From: Adiantum capillus-veneris | Taxonomy: Eukaryota > Streptophyta > Polypodiopsida > Polypodiales > Pteridaceae | Assembly: GCA_014529385.2 (NCBI GenBank) | Contig: CM043964.1 | Location: 8,629,497-8,693,496 of the forward strand | DNA length: 64,000 nucleotides | Reading direction: 5' to 3' | In this document: positions 32,953-44,924 of the stretch, in pieces | Layout: each line of letters starts with the position of its first letter | Position numbering within the stretch: position 1 is the stretch's first letter | Position numbers and translations under genes: made by a program | Notes under the pieces: model-generated | Told to the model about the DNA's origin: nothing | The model's input: the letters and a program-made list of their open reading frames with translations, nothing else | The model's database searches: none

Positions 32953-35309
32953 CTCTCTTCCACCCTCTCTCTAGGCGTGGTCATCTTTGGCCCCTAAAAG
33001 CATGCCCCTTTTGTGAGAACCGCTGCTTTTTAAGCCCTTTTGCAATTTTAGCCGGGCTCCTTGCCAAATCGGGCAGTTCTTCCTGTTTTGGAAACCACTG
33101 TGTGGTGCATGAAATCCGGGGGAGTTAATCTTGAAGGGAGCGCCCCTTGGAGGAGGGGGAAGATATACGAGGTCGTGTCCATAGCCGGCCTATGCAAGCC
33201 ACCAAGTAATCATCATCATCGTCGTTGAAGCCTGCTCGTTGCCTGCGCTTGAAACACTTGAGGATTCACATTTAAAAGGGCCTTGGGCCATTGAATTGAT
33301 CCTTGGCCACTCTCAGCGGCCCTTCCCATGAGTCTTCCCACCAAGGGACTTATATGGTTCACGGAACCCGTTGCTCTACGACTCTCCTCTTCCATACGGT
33401 GGGCATCATCACAGTAAATTTCTGGATTTACAGTCAATCTAGCTGTTCGACCTTGTGGCACACAGTTTTTTAAGTTACGACAAGCCATCAATTGGCAAAT
33501 TTTCTACCAATTTGGCGATTGCATACGATGCAAACCGCATTGCACGCGTCTGCAGTTTGATTCACATATTTCAGCTTCTTGCCGGCTGAAACCTTCGTCG
33601 ACCAGTGCCAAAATTAACTGGTGTATGGCATACGACGCAAACCAGATTATTGGCAACTCGACTTTGCTCCGTGCTTTCGAGTGAATCATCAATTGGATTT
33701 GCTCATTATTTTCAAGGTGCTCTTGGTTGGATTCAACACCGGCGTGCTTACGAAGACCAAGAAGTTTGGAGATTTCGTTTTTTTTAAATTCAGCGGAGTC
33801 GGGATTATGATGACTTCGTTCCACCACTCGAAGTGGGCGATAAGAATCGGTAAGCAAGTTCACATTTCCGTTTTACATTCTGCATGCATGAAATCTTGCA
33901 GATCTCTTCGTACTCTTGGTATAGCAGGCAATTGTTGCCTCTATTTTACAAGTTTTTTGGGGCTAAGCAAAGTTCTTTCAATGGTTACGTCCTTGCATAT
34001 CGCTTGCCAAGGTCAACCATGTACACGAACAAACATGGCCGACAAGACTAGAAAGTGTATCATGCATGGTGTATGTGTGATAACTTATACGGCTTTGAGC
34101 ACAGCAGTTGGGTCAGTTTGATGCAAAAGCATAGCAAGTTGTCATTGTTCTGGAATCTCAAAGAAATTGACCTGGCTTGCTGATCGACTTGATGTATGGT
34201 GCTCAGTTGCTCGGCATGACTGCCTACTGTCACATTTTCTAGAAATTGGCAGAGAATACATCAGTTACGCATACTTTTTTATAATTCTCAAGATGCTGAG
34301 ATATTCGACAAGGTCATTTAGCTAAAAGTGTTCGACAAGGTCGATTCGTTTTTGCCAATTTTCCATGTTTTGTAATCTCAAGGAGATTAGCACATCCTAC
34401 TGCTTGCCTTGATGCAGGAGGCACGTTGTTCGGCATGGCCGACTCCTTGTCATTATTTCTAGCCGTTGCCAAAGGATGTTTGTCACACAGTCTTAGCTCA
34501 TTTCAGTTGAAATTCCTCGACAAGGTCGATTATTTTTGTCATGCTCTCTGCATGTCAACAACCGCCTCAGTTGGATATCAGCAAGGATTTAATCTCTGTG
34601 AAGCAAGGCTTCAAGTTAGGAATCTTGCATTGAGACTCCCCACGTTTGGCATATGCTATGAGCATATAAACTTGGGAGGAATTTGGTAATCTGCTTGTTG
34701 CAGGTTCTTTCATTACATGCCAGATGGAGGTATATGATACAAGGGACGTATATATATACACGCGACAACTCTCTCTCGTGCAGCAGACTAGGCTATGAGC
34801 CGTTATGAAACGAGTTCTTCTCCATCAAAATTTCAGGATGACATGTTACAACGGGATAACCAGGTTAGCCTAATTTTAAATTTGTTTGTTTTTCATGTTT
34901 TCATTGGAACACGTTGTCTGCCATGTCAAGCAAAGTGCTTTGACAAATTCACATGAAGCACGGCTTCTCACACATGCCAGATACTACCCATTGACTTGGG
35001 ATCAAGGGCATTGGCACGCCAGTTTGGGAAACTGTTCACATTGCAATTTGCTCCTATTTTATGTGTGGCAACAACACGTTATGATGCATCGCTCCCAAGG
35101 CAGATTCTGCAAGGTACTTATGGTTTCGGCTCTCATGCTTGAGGCCGTTATAATAGCCAAGGGCTTACAATTCTGCATGCACGGCATGCTAACCAGGGGG
35201 CATGAATTCCACCGCTTCATGTATTACGCTTCCGCTATCACACTTGCAACTCTGTCAAGGACAGACTACGTGATGAATTGTTTAATGTGTTTTTTGGTTG
35301 CTCTCAACA
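32953..35309 (+). other. Interior of E, left part: no recognisable gene
   Basis: Only short frames are open (the longest about 170 codons at 33621-34121), with no motif I can name. Text such as CGACAAGGTCGATT and GGCATGGCCGACT recurs at several points (about 34306-34440, 34520), suggesting old internal duplications. Confidence 0.5.
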
Positions 35310-36480
35310 CAACAACACTACAACGAACCACAAATTTGGACTTGATTCCCAGGCAAAGTGCCAATACCAAGTCATCCTCATACCATCACGACCCCTACAA
35401 GGTAGATGGGTCGGAATGAGTTTTATGTTTTTCTGTTGCCTCTCTTGAAGAGAGTGTTCTACAGACAGATTGTGGAATGATTTTAGGATAAGATGCAATT
35501 CAGGCATAAGATGTCTAAGAGCACACATTCTGGGCACACACTCTACAAATTTAAGGAAAGTTCCTCAGCCCAACATGCTGTTCTTTTCTCTCTTCTTCTT
35601 ATTTCTTTCACGAATAACAAAACTCTTTTAAGAATCTTTTGATACATATTCTGCTCGTGAGCCAGCTTGGGCCAAGGTGCTCTCACTCACAGCTAGCACG
35701 TAGCTAAGATGCTACTCAAATTAGTCTTCATCGGTTCGTCGATTGAACACTATTTTGGATAAGGCCTATGAGCCAAACAAGCTAAGAGCCGATTTCATGA
35801 CAAGGGTAAGATCCAACTATTGGCATTCCTTGGGTGATTGTTTTCAAGATTGAACAGATCTATCCAGGGAAGTACACATCGACGTTAATGGACAAGCAAG
35901 AGTCTGGTCATTATGGATGTTTACAGTGTCATTTTTGCACTACATGTTTTCATTGTGACACTCAAGTTGAGTTTTTGATAAATCTTCAACTCACAGCAGC
36001 TGATCTCTACAAGGAAGTACAGGTGCAGCAATCAGTTGAGACATCATGGCTGTCCATAAGAGCTAGACATCTCACTTGTGTGGATCTCTTGCTCTCTCTA
36101 TAGCACTACGGCGTGTCTATGGATATACTTTTTGGGGTAAGACCCGGCGGGTGATTGTTACATCACCCCCTAGGCATTAAGGATCACAGTTTGATCTGCA
36201 TTGCAGATCACAGTTTGATTTCTCCCAGTTAGACTTTCAAGGAAAGAAGTCTGCAATCTACCACGCGGTAGTGGACAAATTCAGCTTTTCAAGTTGATTT
36301 CCATCATTACGTGCATGGTTAACTATGTTAGTTACTGTTACCTACTAGTTGAGCAGTTTCTACAAAGGGTCTTACCAAAGGGTTTGACTATGTCGATTTT
36401 AACCAAAGGGGTTGGATTGCAAGGGCAACACCCATGGTTCCCAGTGCAATGCTATTTGTTTTTTCAGGGAGGGGATGTGC
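35310..36480 (+). repeat. Interior block of E shared with 12683-13830
   Basis: The block matches the earlier copy over about 1.15 kb. In E a Cys-rich short frame at 35834-36103 (CLQCHFCTTCFHC) stays open 89 codons; in the other copy it stops at 63. Copies differ mainly at amino-acid-changing positions, so coding constraint is not supported. Confidence 0.87.
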
Positions 36481-38378
36481 TCCTCTCCATTTGAATATGG
36501 GTAAGTGAACATTACGTTCAAATCTCCAGGTACGCATCTATTAATTTGGTTTTATTCTATTTTTAGTATGCTCTGCTTGGTTTTTCAAGATGTATAAGTA
36601 CGCTTGAATGTTACAGAGCCATGCCAAGGGCATGTCGGCACAACGTATTTTGGGCCAAGTGTCCAATCTATCTTGCAGCCTTATGCTGTTACGAACCTAC
36701 TTGTAGGGTTCAATTTGGCACATGTTGTCACATGGGAACAACATGGTCTAGGAACTCAAGGAGTTCGGTTTAGCCAGTGTGGAGCAAGGCTAATGAGGGT
36801 CCCTCTCACTCCCGTCGTAGAGTGTCTGTAGTTACCTGCACACACAAGTACGTCTTGTACTTGAAGGATGTTCCCTTTCACACATCCTTATATGAGATAT
36901 ATTCCACATTTGGAGAATATGAGTCTCTGGACTGACACTGGCGCCATTATGTCAATTATGTGTCACGACAAAGTCCCTAGGTGCTGGTCACATCTGTTTT
37001 CTAGACCATTTTTTAGCACGATGTATCAGGAGCAATTTCGTAGCCAGAAATTGTCGGATACTTAGAATGACTTGTTAAGATACAAGTATTGCTAAACAAC
37101 ATTACAGATGGTTTTTTATACATATAGCAAGGCTATATGCTGTTAATGAAAAAGTTTCATTGTTTTTATCTAGAAGTGATCAATGTTTCACCTTTTATTG
37201 TGATTCAAACATTTCAGCAAGGTTTGCAAAACATTGCAACTAAAAGTATTTAGTTTCTTTTCAGAACTATTTACATTCCTTTTATTGCGTGCTAAGCGCA
37301 TCACATTTTCCATACGTATTGGCAAGCATCATTATGGATATATAGTTTCGGTTAGTTTTTGCTAAATGCATGCACACTAGGTGTTATGGGCCCTAGTGTT
37401 TAGCAAAGGCTGCTTTGGAACGGCATGCATATTCCTAAGATTGCTGCTTATGAAGCATTTTGCACTCTATGTGCACTATCTGTATGAGATAACTTTTTGG
37501 TCTACTAATCACCAATAGAGGTCATGGCTCGGTTTGGGCGTTTGTAGATTTTCTCAGGTTAACCACGACGGTTGTACACTCCTGCGATTCTCCGTTTACC
37601 AGTCATCTGGGACGACTGTCTGTAAACCGTGAGGAAAACACACCTCAGTACTGTCAGTTATCCAAGGGGATAGGCAGATTACAAAGAGTAATCTTGTGCT
37701 AAAGGATCTGTTAAGAGCATACGTTAACACAACGCATTTCTAAATAGATGATTTTCTCCCTATTCTAGAATTTTCTTAAGTACGATTTTCGACTTTGAAC
37801 ACCTCTTGTGGTGGGGTTGGATATTGTGTCAATACTTTCATACGTCAAGGACTTACGAGGTGTGCTGACAAAGCATGTTGGCAAGTAACATTCATTAGGG
37901 ATGAACATGTAACAGACTGTTCAAGATACTCAGGCGAGTAGGAAATCTGGCTCACAACTGTATGGAAAGTTACGCCAAGGTTTCCTTGCATTATTCCAGT
38001 ACCTGTAGAAGATCTAAAAACTGGTTATGCCTTTGGACAAATCTTAGTTGTGGTTCCTCCTTTACAATACTCAAGTGAGTTATAAATGGAGTTACCATTT
38101 AAACCCAAGTGACTCTTAGTTGTGGTTACTCCTTTACAACACTCAAGTGAGTCATAAATGGAGTTACCATTTAGACCCAAGTGGTTGCAAATGGACAACA
38201 ATGTTGAAAATCAGGATATTCATCTTGGTTTCATTGAACCTTCTCACTGCACCAATTATCGGTCATACAGACAACTGGCTCACTTATGGGATGTCAATAA
38301 AGAGAACACCAGTATTCTTAAGAAGATGTTACTACTTGTGTTTTCGAGGACGAAAACTCTTCCTTAAGGGGGAAGTAA
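36481..38378 (+). other. Interior of E, right part, with a 72 bp tandem duplication
   Basis: No gene is recognised. 38043-38114 and 38115-38184 are tandem copies of a unit beginning CTTAGTTGTGGTT and containing CATAAATGGAGTTACCATTT. The polypurine tract AAGGGGGAAG lies at about 38366-38375. Confidence 0.7.
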
Positions 38379-38550
38379 TGTCAGGACACGGGTCCTGTAC
38401 CCTAAGAACTAGGCTAGGCAAAGAATACGGCCAAGGGCTGGGCTAGGCAGTGTGGACAAGGGATCCGTCTAGGGCAAGGGGCTAGGAGCCCACCTATAAA
38501 GGGAGGTTGGGAGGAGGATCCAGTAGAGCCTAGTTGCCTAGTTTCTTACA
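38379..38550 (+). repeat. 3' LTR of element E
   Basis: 172 bp, same ends as the left copy. The following TGGAC is the target duplication. Confidence 0.93.
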
Positions 38551-38555
38551 TGGAC

Positions 38556-39580
38556 GATAGTAGACATGTTTAGTAAACAAACTCATTTTATACCTGTCAA
38601 AAAGACTATCAAAGCCCATTGATGGAACCCTCTTCATTTCACAAATATTGAAGTACCATGGCTTGCCAATGTCCATAGTGTTGGATAGAGATCCTAGAAT
38701 GACTAATAATTTCAGGAAGGGTCTCTTTGAGAACTTAGGAACAAGGTTAAATTTCTCTTTGGCCTATCACCCACAAACGGATGGCCAAAGGGAAATAGCT
38801 AACCTAACAATTCTTGATCTACTAAAATCCTATGTAACGGAAGTAGATCAAAGATCCCAATGGGAGAAGTACTTACTTTTAGTGGAGTATGCCTACAATA
38901 ACACTGTACATACTTCCATGGGAAAAGAACCTTTTGAGGTAATTGAGGGAAGATCAACAAGTCCCATGCTACTTAAGGTACGCGGGAAGATCTTCGCTGT
39001 AGATGAGTATAGCCGAGACCTACAAGAATCTTTCCAAAAGATTAAGGATGCTATCTCTATCTCACAACAAAGAAAAAAGGCTGCTGCTGACAAGCACAAA
39101 AAAGACCAAGCCTTTAAAGAAAATGATTGGGTCTTACTCAAATTTCCCAAGGCTCGTATAAGGCACACGACGGGCAAGAATCCTATGGGACACTAAAAGT
39201 ACTATGCTAAGCTAGAAAAAAGGTACTATGGTCCCTTTCAGATTCTTAGGCCAATCAATTAGATGGCCTATCGACTCAAGTTGCCCAGCCATTGGCTCAT
39301 ACACAATGCTTTCCATGTGATCCTACTAAAGCCTTACAAAGGAGAGCCACCTCAAGAACCAGCTGTTGAAGACCCTCCAGAGATCAAGGACCAAGAAGAG
39401 GTTCTGCAACCCGAGTCCATTCTCCGACATGAAGACAAGGTACTAAGAGGCAGTAAGACTATCCGACGATATCTTATTAAGTTTAAGAATTATCCTTTTG
39501 AAGATGATAGATGGATGCAAGGAATACAATTAAAGGATAACCTAAACCTTTTCAATGCTTACAGTGATTCCCTAGAGTAA
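38556..39580 (+). pseudogene. Chromovirus G integrase end and chromodomain
   Basis: Integrase continues after E (LKYHGLPMSIVLDRDPRM, near 38650; AYHPQTDGQREI near 38760) through the carboxy part (ENDWVLLKF). After a stop near 39195 the frame resumes with WLIHNAFHVILLKPY and a chromodomain at about 39410-39560: QPESILRHEDKVLRG, YLIKFKNYP and DDRWMQG. The chromodomain is known in this clade to guide integration to particular chromatin. Stops at 39194-39196 and 39260 make it non-functional. Confidence 0.9.
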
Positions 39581-39755
39581 GCAAATGTACAATGTTAAAA
39601 ATGAACAAATTTTTTGTCTTATAAGACTCTCTTTTTCTTTATTGTGCACAAAAATGAAGTAGTATGCATGCTTAGATCAAGTGTGAGGAGATGACGTCTC
39701 CCAAACACCAAGTAGAGATTGTCACTCTACTATGGAATATTGATAGGACTAATGT
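39581..39755 (+). repeat. Truncated 3' end of chromovirus G
   Basis: After the stop at 39580 comes AT-rich sequence, then AAGTAGAGAT that resembles a polypurine tract, and TGTCACTCTACTATGG (from about 39719), the probable LTR start. CACTA element A cuts it at 39756. Confidence 0.55.
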
Positions 39756-40036
39756 CACTACAAGAGGTTGTGTGCTCTTGTGACGCTGTTAGCGACGGAA
39801 ATACACTGGGTTTTTATAACCCCCGGCGTCGCTAAAACCGTCGCTAATAGCGTCGCTACGAGAGCGTCGCTAATAGCGTCGCTACGAGAGCGTCGCTATA
39901 TGCGTTGCTATAAGCGTCGCTATATAGAGACTCTCATAGCGACGGTTATAGCGACGTTTACACAGAAGTCTATAGGGACGCTCATAGCGACGCTACAGAG
40001 CCATAAATAGCGACCGTTATAGCGACGCCCGAGAGA
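39756..40036. repeat. CACTA A terminal inverted repeat and subterminal repeats
   Basis: CACTACAAGAGG is followed by about twenty copies of the octamer CGTCGCTA or its complement TAGCGACG, in both orientations. Such arrays bind the element's accessory DNA-binding protein in En/Spm. The same octamers occur near the end of element B, so the two elements are related. Confidence 0.9.
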
Positions 40037-40425
40037 AATGTTTTTTGGTGACAGGGCATTGAATGCCCTGCCACCCATCAACCATATTGTACTTGATTCA
40101 CTTTTTAAAAAAAGTGCAAGGGTAGATAATAGACCCAAAATAGTCGCCCACAAGCTAGACGCATTGTTTGCAAAATTGACAAGCGTAAAATTGACAATTG
40201 TACACATCATAGACAAAATGAATTGATTGGCAAATGTAATAATGGCAATTGTACAACATCATAGGCATAAAGAATTGATTGGCAAAATGAACTGCGGTGA
40301 CAAATGTAATAATATACATGGTTCAAAAAGACGTATAAAATCCGTCTCATGATACATAAGCTATGAGAAACCCTATACTAATGCTATCTAGCTACGGCTA
40401 AACTGACGTCGTCTAGTTAGACGTC

Positions 40426-41722
40426 TCATCGCGTCCAAGCGGCGTATCTGTCGGATTCTGCAAAAAAAGACAATAAGACAGCTTTCAGTAAGTATAAACA
40501 TATAACGACATTTATAAAACAATACAAAAAATAGAAAAGAGTAAACCCTAATACTAACCATGCCACCGCGAGAACTGAGAATGTCCATCACGGAGTTTAA
40601 GCCCTTCCTGCTTGCGTACTCGCGCTCGTACGGTGTGGGATCACGTCCTGTCATTGACCACTGTCAAAACATACAAAGATTTCATTATGTTAGAATTAAA
40701 AAACTCATAAACCCTAAACTATCGAACATAAAGAGCAATGCGAAAACACTTACAAAATCGGCCTCAAATGATGCCCATCCACCGCTCCCCAAGTGGTGCG
40801 AGCTCCCTGCCTCTACTCGCGCTCTGGCTGCATCCTTTTGTTGCTTCCACTTGTCGGGATTCTCGCGCGCTGCTTTCTTTGCATTCTTCCAACCTTCTTT
40901 GGCCAGCCAATCTGGCCTGTTCCACCCATGCTTGATTGATTTTTGCACTTCGGAACGCTTGTGTTTGCAGTATTCGCGCATTCGAATCTTCATCAGGTCT
41001 TCATTGAAGCGCTGATCCCGTGTTAGAACGGGAAACTCATCATGAAGTATGCCGATGACTCTGGCTTTTAAATCACTTGGTACTTCACTCCATTTGTTTA
41101 GTATGTAGTGTCTAAACAGCTGAGAGCAAAGACCATGCATGCGCGAGATCACCTTCTTGCCGTCATCATCCATGATGATGCCGCCGCTGAAGTCGACGGA
41201 GTAAGGCAAGCCCTCTGGCCGGTGACGCGTGAACCTGGGTGTCCCGGCAGGGGTCTCTAGCGACGTGTCGATGGGGGTACGGACGTCAGGTGTGTCCACC
41301 GGCGTCTGGGCCCCGAAGCGAGGAGTGTCGAGTGGGGTGGCTCCTGGCGGAGTATGTAGAGGTGTGTAGCTGCTAGGAACAGTCAGCCATGCAAAACCTG
41401 GCGTAGATGGCGATGCTGTGGCTGGTGTGGGGGTGGGCAAAGAAGGGGAGGGTAAAGAGCCTCGTCGAACACGAGGCGGTGTGGAGGCATCGGCGGCGGA
41501 ATCCCCACAACAACCGCCACCGCCACCACTAGAGCGTCGGTGTCTAGACGAGTGTGAAGATCGTCTCGTCGACGCCGAAGCTTCGGAGCGCGCCGAATGC
41601 TCCAAAAGAGAGGGAGATGCGGATGGAGTAGGAACGCGCGATGATGCTCCAGAGAGATGACGCTCCACGTACCACTATCTCTGCTGCGGTGACAAAGAAG
41701 AAAGAAACTCCTCATCATCCAT
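40426..41722 (-). pseudogene. CACTA A second gene, Transposase_24/Ptta-like
   Basis: Three exons can be read on the minus strand: 41722-40754, 40660-40559 and 40457-40426, with donors GTAAGTG and GTTAGT and acceptors TTTTGACAG and TTTTGCAG, keeping frame to a TGA at 40428-40426. The amino half is Ser/Pro/Thr-rich with repeated TPxDTP motifs; the carboxy half shows the plant En/Spm pattern (KHGWNRPDWLAKEGW, KKAARENPDKW, FWSMTGRDPTPYERE). A TAG sits 15 codons after the ATG, so this copy is broken or starts downstream. It likely corresponds to a TnpA-type helper that binds subterminal repeats. Confidence 0.85.
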
Positions 41723-42352
41723 ACCTGCATTAAACACACGAATATTTAAACTTAATATTGAATGAATAGAGTAGACAACGACACAAAGACCATTAAATAC
41801 AATGACGTAATGACGCATATAAATACAATGACGCAATGAATTGAGTGATAGAAGAGGCAAGTCGAAAACTCAGAATTTTCAATCAAAACATGTGAGCGCG
41901 AGTAGAAAAGAGCGTTATACACCATGGAAGGTACTTAGAGAGCCAAAGCTTTTACAACACGGAGCAAAATTGTTCAAATACAATATTTGTGGCTTTAAGA
42001 GATCTCTCTCTCATCCTCGCATAACTCAGCATAACTTCCTATATCTATATAGAGCTCTCCGTTTAAACACATATCCTCTGTTTCATTTTGTAGCTCCTCT
42101 GCATGCACCACATATAGAGTAGTAGCATCTTGATGCTCATCTGGCACCACCGCAGCGGCTTCTGATTGAGCATCTTCTCTTATCTCCTCCATTGATGCCG
42201 TTGTGATTGGCACATGGTAGCCTTCATACATCCTTGCACTACGAGGGGCTACCTCTATGACGTACCACCAGTTTGATGTAGACTTTGTAGGATGGTCAAC
42301 TCTGGCTCCCAAAGTATCTTTCTTGCCGTTCAAACGTTTAGAAATAAAGTCA
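41723..42352 (-). pseudogene. Region between the two CACTA A genes, TNP2 tail remnant
   Basis: An open minus frame at 42333-41995 (VDHPTKSTSNWWYVIEV; then acidic, EELQNETEDM) resembles the region after DUF4218 in plant CACTA transposases. A GTAAGT donor on the minus strand at about 42378-42373 ends the preceding exon. I did not fix the acceptor. Confidence 0.5.
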
Positions 42353-43982
42353 CTAGCTAGTCGTACATTGCAAACTTACCTTGGTCGCGCAACCCCGAGA
42401 GTACTCCCACTCTTTCTCAATCACTTCGTCACCGCATTGTTGTGCGCTTTTCAATTGGTTGTGCAACCATCTTAGGCTCATGAATGTTGGTAGGCTCTCC
42501 AGACCCGTCGGATAGTGCATCGGTGGTCGTCTTCCCCGTCTCCATTCGATTCGTGCCCTTTGTCGCTCTTGCTTTGCATCCTCATATTGTGAAATCCGCT
42601 TTTGCATCACTGGCTTGTGAAGCATGCAAAATCGGTTGATTTTATCCTGTAGATCTTCCATCATCTTCTTCTCAACACCGAGATTGCACATAACAATCCT
42701 AGATATGCGCTCATCATCTATGGTTTGCCATAGCGTGTCCCGGGCTTTATCAAATCCGTCTAGCCACTCTCCAATGTACACTAGGGACTCTGATACCAAC
42801 CAACCTTCTGCCATGCTACCCTCCGGACGTGCCTTTTGACGCACATATCCCTTAAGCATTTTCATGAAACGTTCTAAGAAGAACATCCATCTGGAATGAA
42901 CTGTGCCAGCTATTTCCACCTCATCAACTATGTGAACAAGAAGATGCACCTGAATGGTTAGCATGGTAGTAGGAAAATGTTTCTCAAACATGCACACAAG
43001 CTCCGCAGCATTTATTTTGGTGAATGGTATGGAGTCTACGTTGATCTCCTTTTGTGAGATCCATTGCACCAGCTCTGAAAGTTTGTAGATTGTGTTACGG
43101 ATGTCGAGAGACAAACATCCCTCAATGGCAACCGGTAAAATAAACTGTAAAGTATGTGCAACAATGATATTAAAGTCCACATTTTATGCAATGATATTAA
43201 AGTCCACTATGAACGTACCTGACACATTTTATGCCAATCGTGTGACTTCAAACCGGTAAGCTTTCCTTCTTTAGTAAAACACGTTCGGAGCGAGTGCATT
43301 ACGCCAGTGGGGGTCCACAAAGATCGAATGGTCTCTTTTACTTTGCGTTCTTGGGCTCCTGTGAAAATCCATGGTGCTTTAGGGAGTTTTATCGATCCAT
43401 CAGACACTGTTTGCGGCCAATATTGCTCCATACGATCCACATTTCTAAGGTCAACTATGGCTCCCAAAGTATCTTTCTTGCCGGTCAGATGGTCCCATAG
43501 TAGATTACCCACATTCTTGAATATGTGCATTGGATCGAGCAAGTGCTTGATCATGAGTCGGGGCCAGTATGGTAACTCGTACCATAGAGATAGTCTCTTC
43601 ATCCCTGGAGGCAATCCGTCATCGCACATCTCCTTCTGCTCTAACCATGCTTGTGCTGACATCCTTGGTGGCTCTCTTCCCAAAAAGCCATCACGTAACA
43701 CATGATTCTCTGGAAGATATGCTTGATGACCTTCGTAGATTTGCTTCTTCAGCGAGGGTGCCCTACGTGCATTCAGTCTAGGTCCACATGTGACACATGC
43801 TCTGTATCCGCTTGTTGAAGCCCTGCATGTATACACATGATAATAGATCACCTATGGGAAAAAACAAGATTTACAGTGTCTGAATGAGGAGTGTCAATAG
43901 ATCACCTGAGCATTCTGTTAGCCCGGGATAGTCATGCATGGTCCGCATTAGAATGCCTCTGATCAAAGCATTCCGTCGTCCT
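42353..43982 (-). pseudogene. CACTA A TNP2-like transposase with DUF4218, amino part lost
   Basis: Exons read 43851-43219 and 43144-42378, joined by a 74 bp intron (43218-43145, GTACGT to TTTACAG). TNP2 signature text is present: YELPYWPRLMIKHLLDPMHI, NLLWDHLTGKKDTLG, LKSHDWHKMCQ. DUF4218 follows: ELVCMFEKHFPTTML, VHSRWMFFLERFMKMLKGYV, RPEGSMAEGW. Further upstream exon text (HDYPGLTECS near 43930) runs into element B at 43983, so the amino half including part of the catalytic core is gone. It cuts DNA at CACTA ends in intact relatives. Confidence 0.9.
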
Positions 43983-44221
43983 CACTACAAGAGGCTATTC
44001 ATATTAGCGACGCTCAAAAAAAAAAATCCCGGCGTCGCTATGAGCGTCGCAAATTTCTTTGTAAATTTGCGACGCTCATAGCCACGCTTATAGCGACGCT
44101 CATAGGCACGCTTATAGCGATGCTCATAGCGACGCCGACTGGGCTAAAAAAATAACAGAGCGCACCCAAAAACTCAGATCTCAGATCTGACTTTTTCGGT
44201 GCCCTCAAGCAAGGAGCAGGT

Positions 44222-44264
44222 AACGCTCTCCCTCTCTCTCTCTCTCTCTCTCTCTTTTTCTTCT

Positions 44265-44336
<72 letters not shown>

Positions 44337-44408
44337 GGAGAGGAAGGAGAGCCAGGTATGCTCCTTCCCTCTCCTCACTCTCATGTTCCCTTCCCCTCTT
44401 TCTCTCTC

Positions 44409-44440
<32 letters not shown>

Positions 44441-44458
44441 ACACACACACATAGTGTT

Positions 44459-44499
<41 letters not shown>

Positions 44500-44760
44500 A
44501 AGACAGAGAGAGAGAGAGAGTACAAACATAAACAAAAACGCACACACACATACATAAACAAAGAATGCACACACACATTGAGAGAGGAAAAGAGAGAGAG
44601 AGAGCATGCATAAACAAAAAACGCACGCATTGAGAGAGGAAAAGAGAGAGAGAACATGCATAAACAAAAAACGCACACATTGAGAGAGGAAAAGAGAGAA
44701 AAAATGCATACGATCCAAAAAAACGCACACACATTGAGAGAGAAAGAGAGAGAAACTAAT
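44222..44760. repeat. CA, CT and GA microsatellite block
   Basis: A (CT)n run (44229-44253), (CA)n of about 70 bp (44267-44335), more CT and CA (44399-44452), (GA)n (44461-44520), then three repeats of a unit with CATAAACAAAAAACGCAC and GAGAGAGGAAAAGAGAGA (about 44570-44720). Open frames across it are low-complexity artefacts. Confidence 0.93.
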
Positions 44761-44924
44761 TTAACGTCGTAGGAAACTAATTAAAATTAAAAGACCTAAA
44801 GATCTAGCCGACGAGGAGTTGAACTTAAGACCTATTATTCAAGAGGGAAATGGCATAACCAATCTATCATACTTGGCATGGGTAATAGAAAGGTTATACC
44901 ATTTATCTCTTTTTATTGGCACAC

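Larger units (their letters stand above)
32762..38550 (+). mobile_element. Non-autonomous LTR element E (LARD-like, 172 bp LTRs)
   Basis: LTRs of 172 bp at 32762-32933 and 38379-38550, target duplication TGGAC at 32757-32761 and 38551-38555. The 5.4 kb interior has no gag or pol, only unrecognised short frames. A Met-type primer site variant follows the left LTR (TGGTATCAGATC) and a polypurine tract (AAGGGGGAAG) precedes the right LTR. About 1.15 kb of the interior is shared with 12683-13830. It disrupts chromovirus G integrase. Confidence 0.92.
39756..43982 (-). mobile_element. CACTA (En/Spm) transposon A, 3' part
   Basis: The plus-strand end begins CACTACAAGAGG, the conserved CACTA terminus. 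It is followed by dense subterminal repeats and two minus-strand genes: a Transposase_24/Ptta-like protein and TNP2 with DUF4218. The TNP2 gene is cut at 43982 by element B. The opposite terminus, CCTCTTGTAGTG on the plus strand, was not found in the window. Confidence 0.88.

Noticed and set aside
33504-34121. Open frames in the E interior
   Set aside because: No motif, no match to any family I know, composition like the rest of the non-coding interior.
44199-44734. Several long open frames on both strands across the CA/GA block
   Set aside because: Their translations are low-complexity repeats of Cys-Val, Ser-Leu and Arg-Glu that follow from dinucleotide runs; no coding signal.
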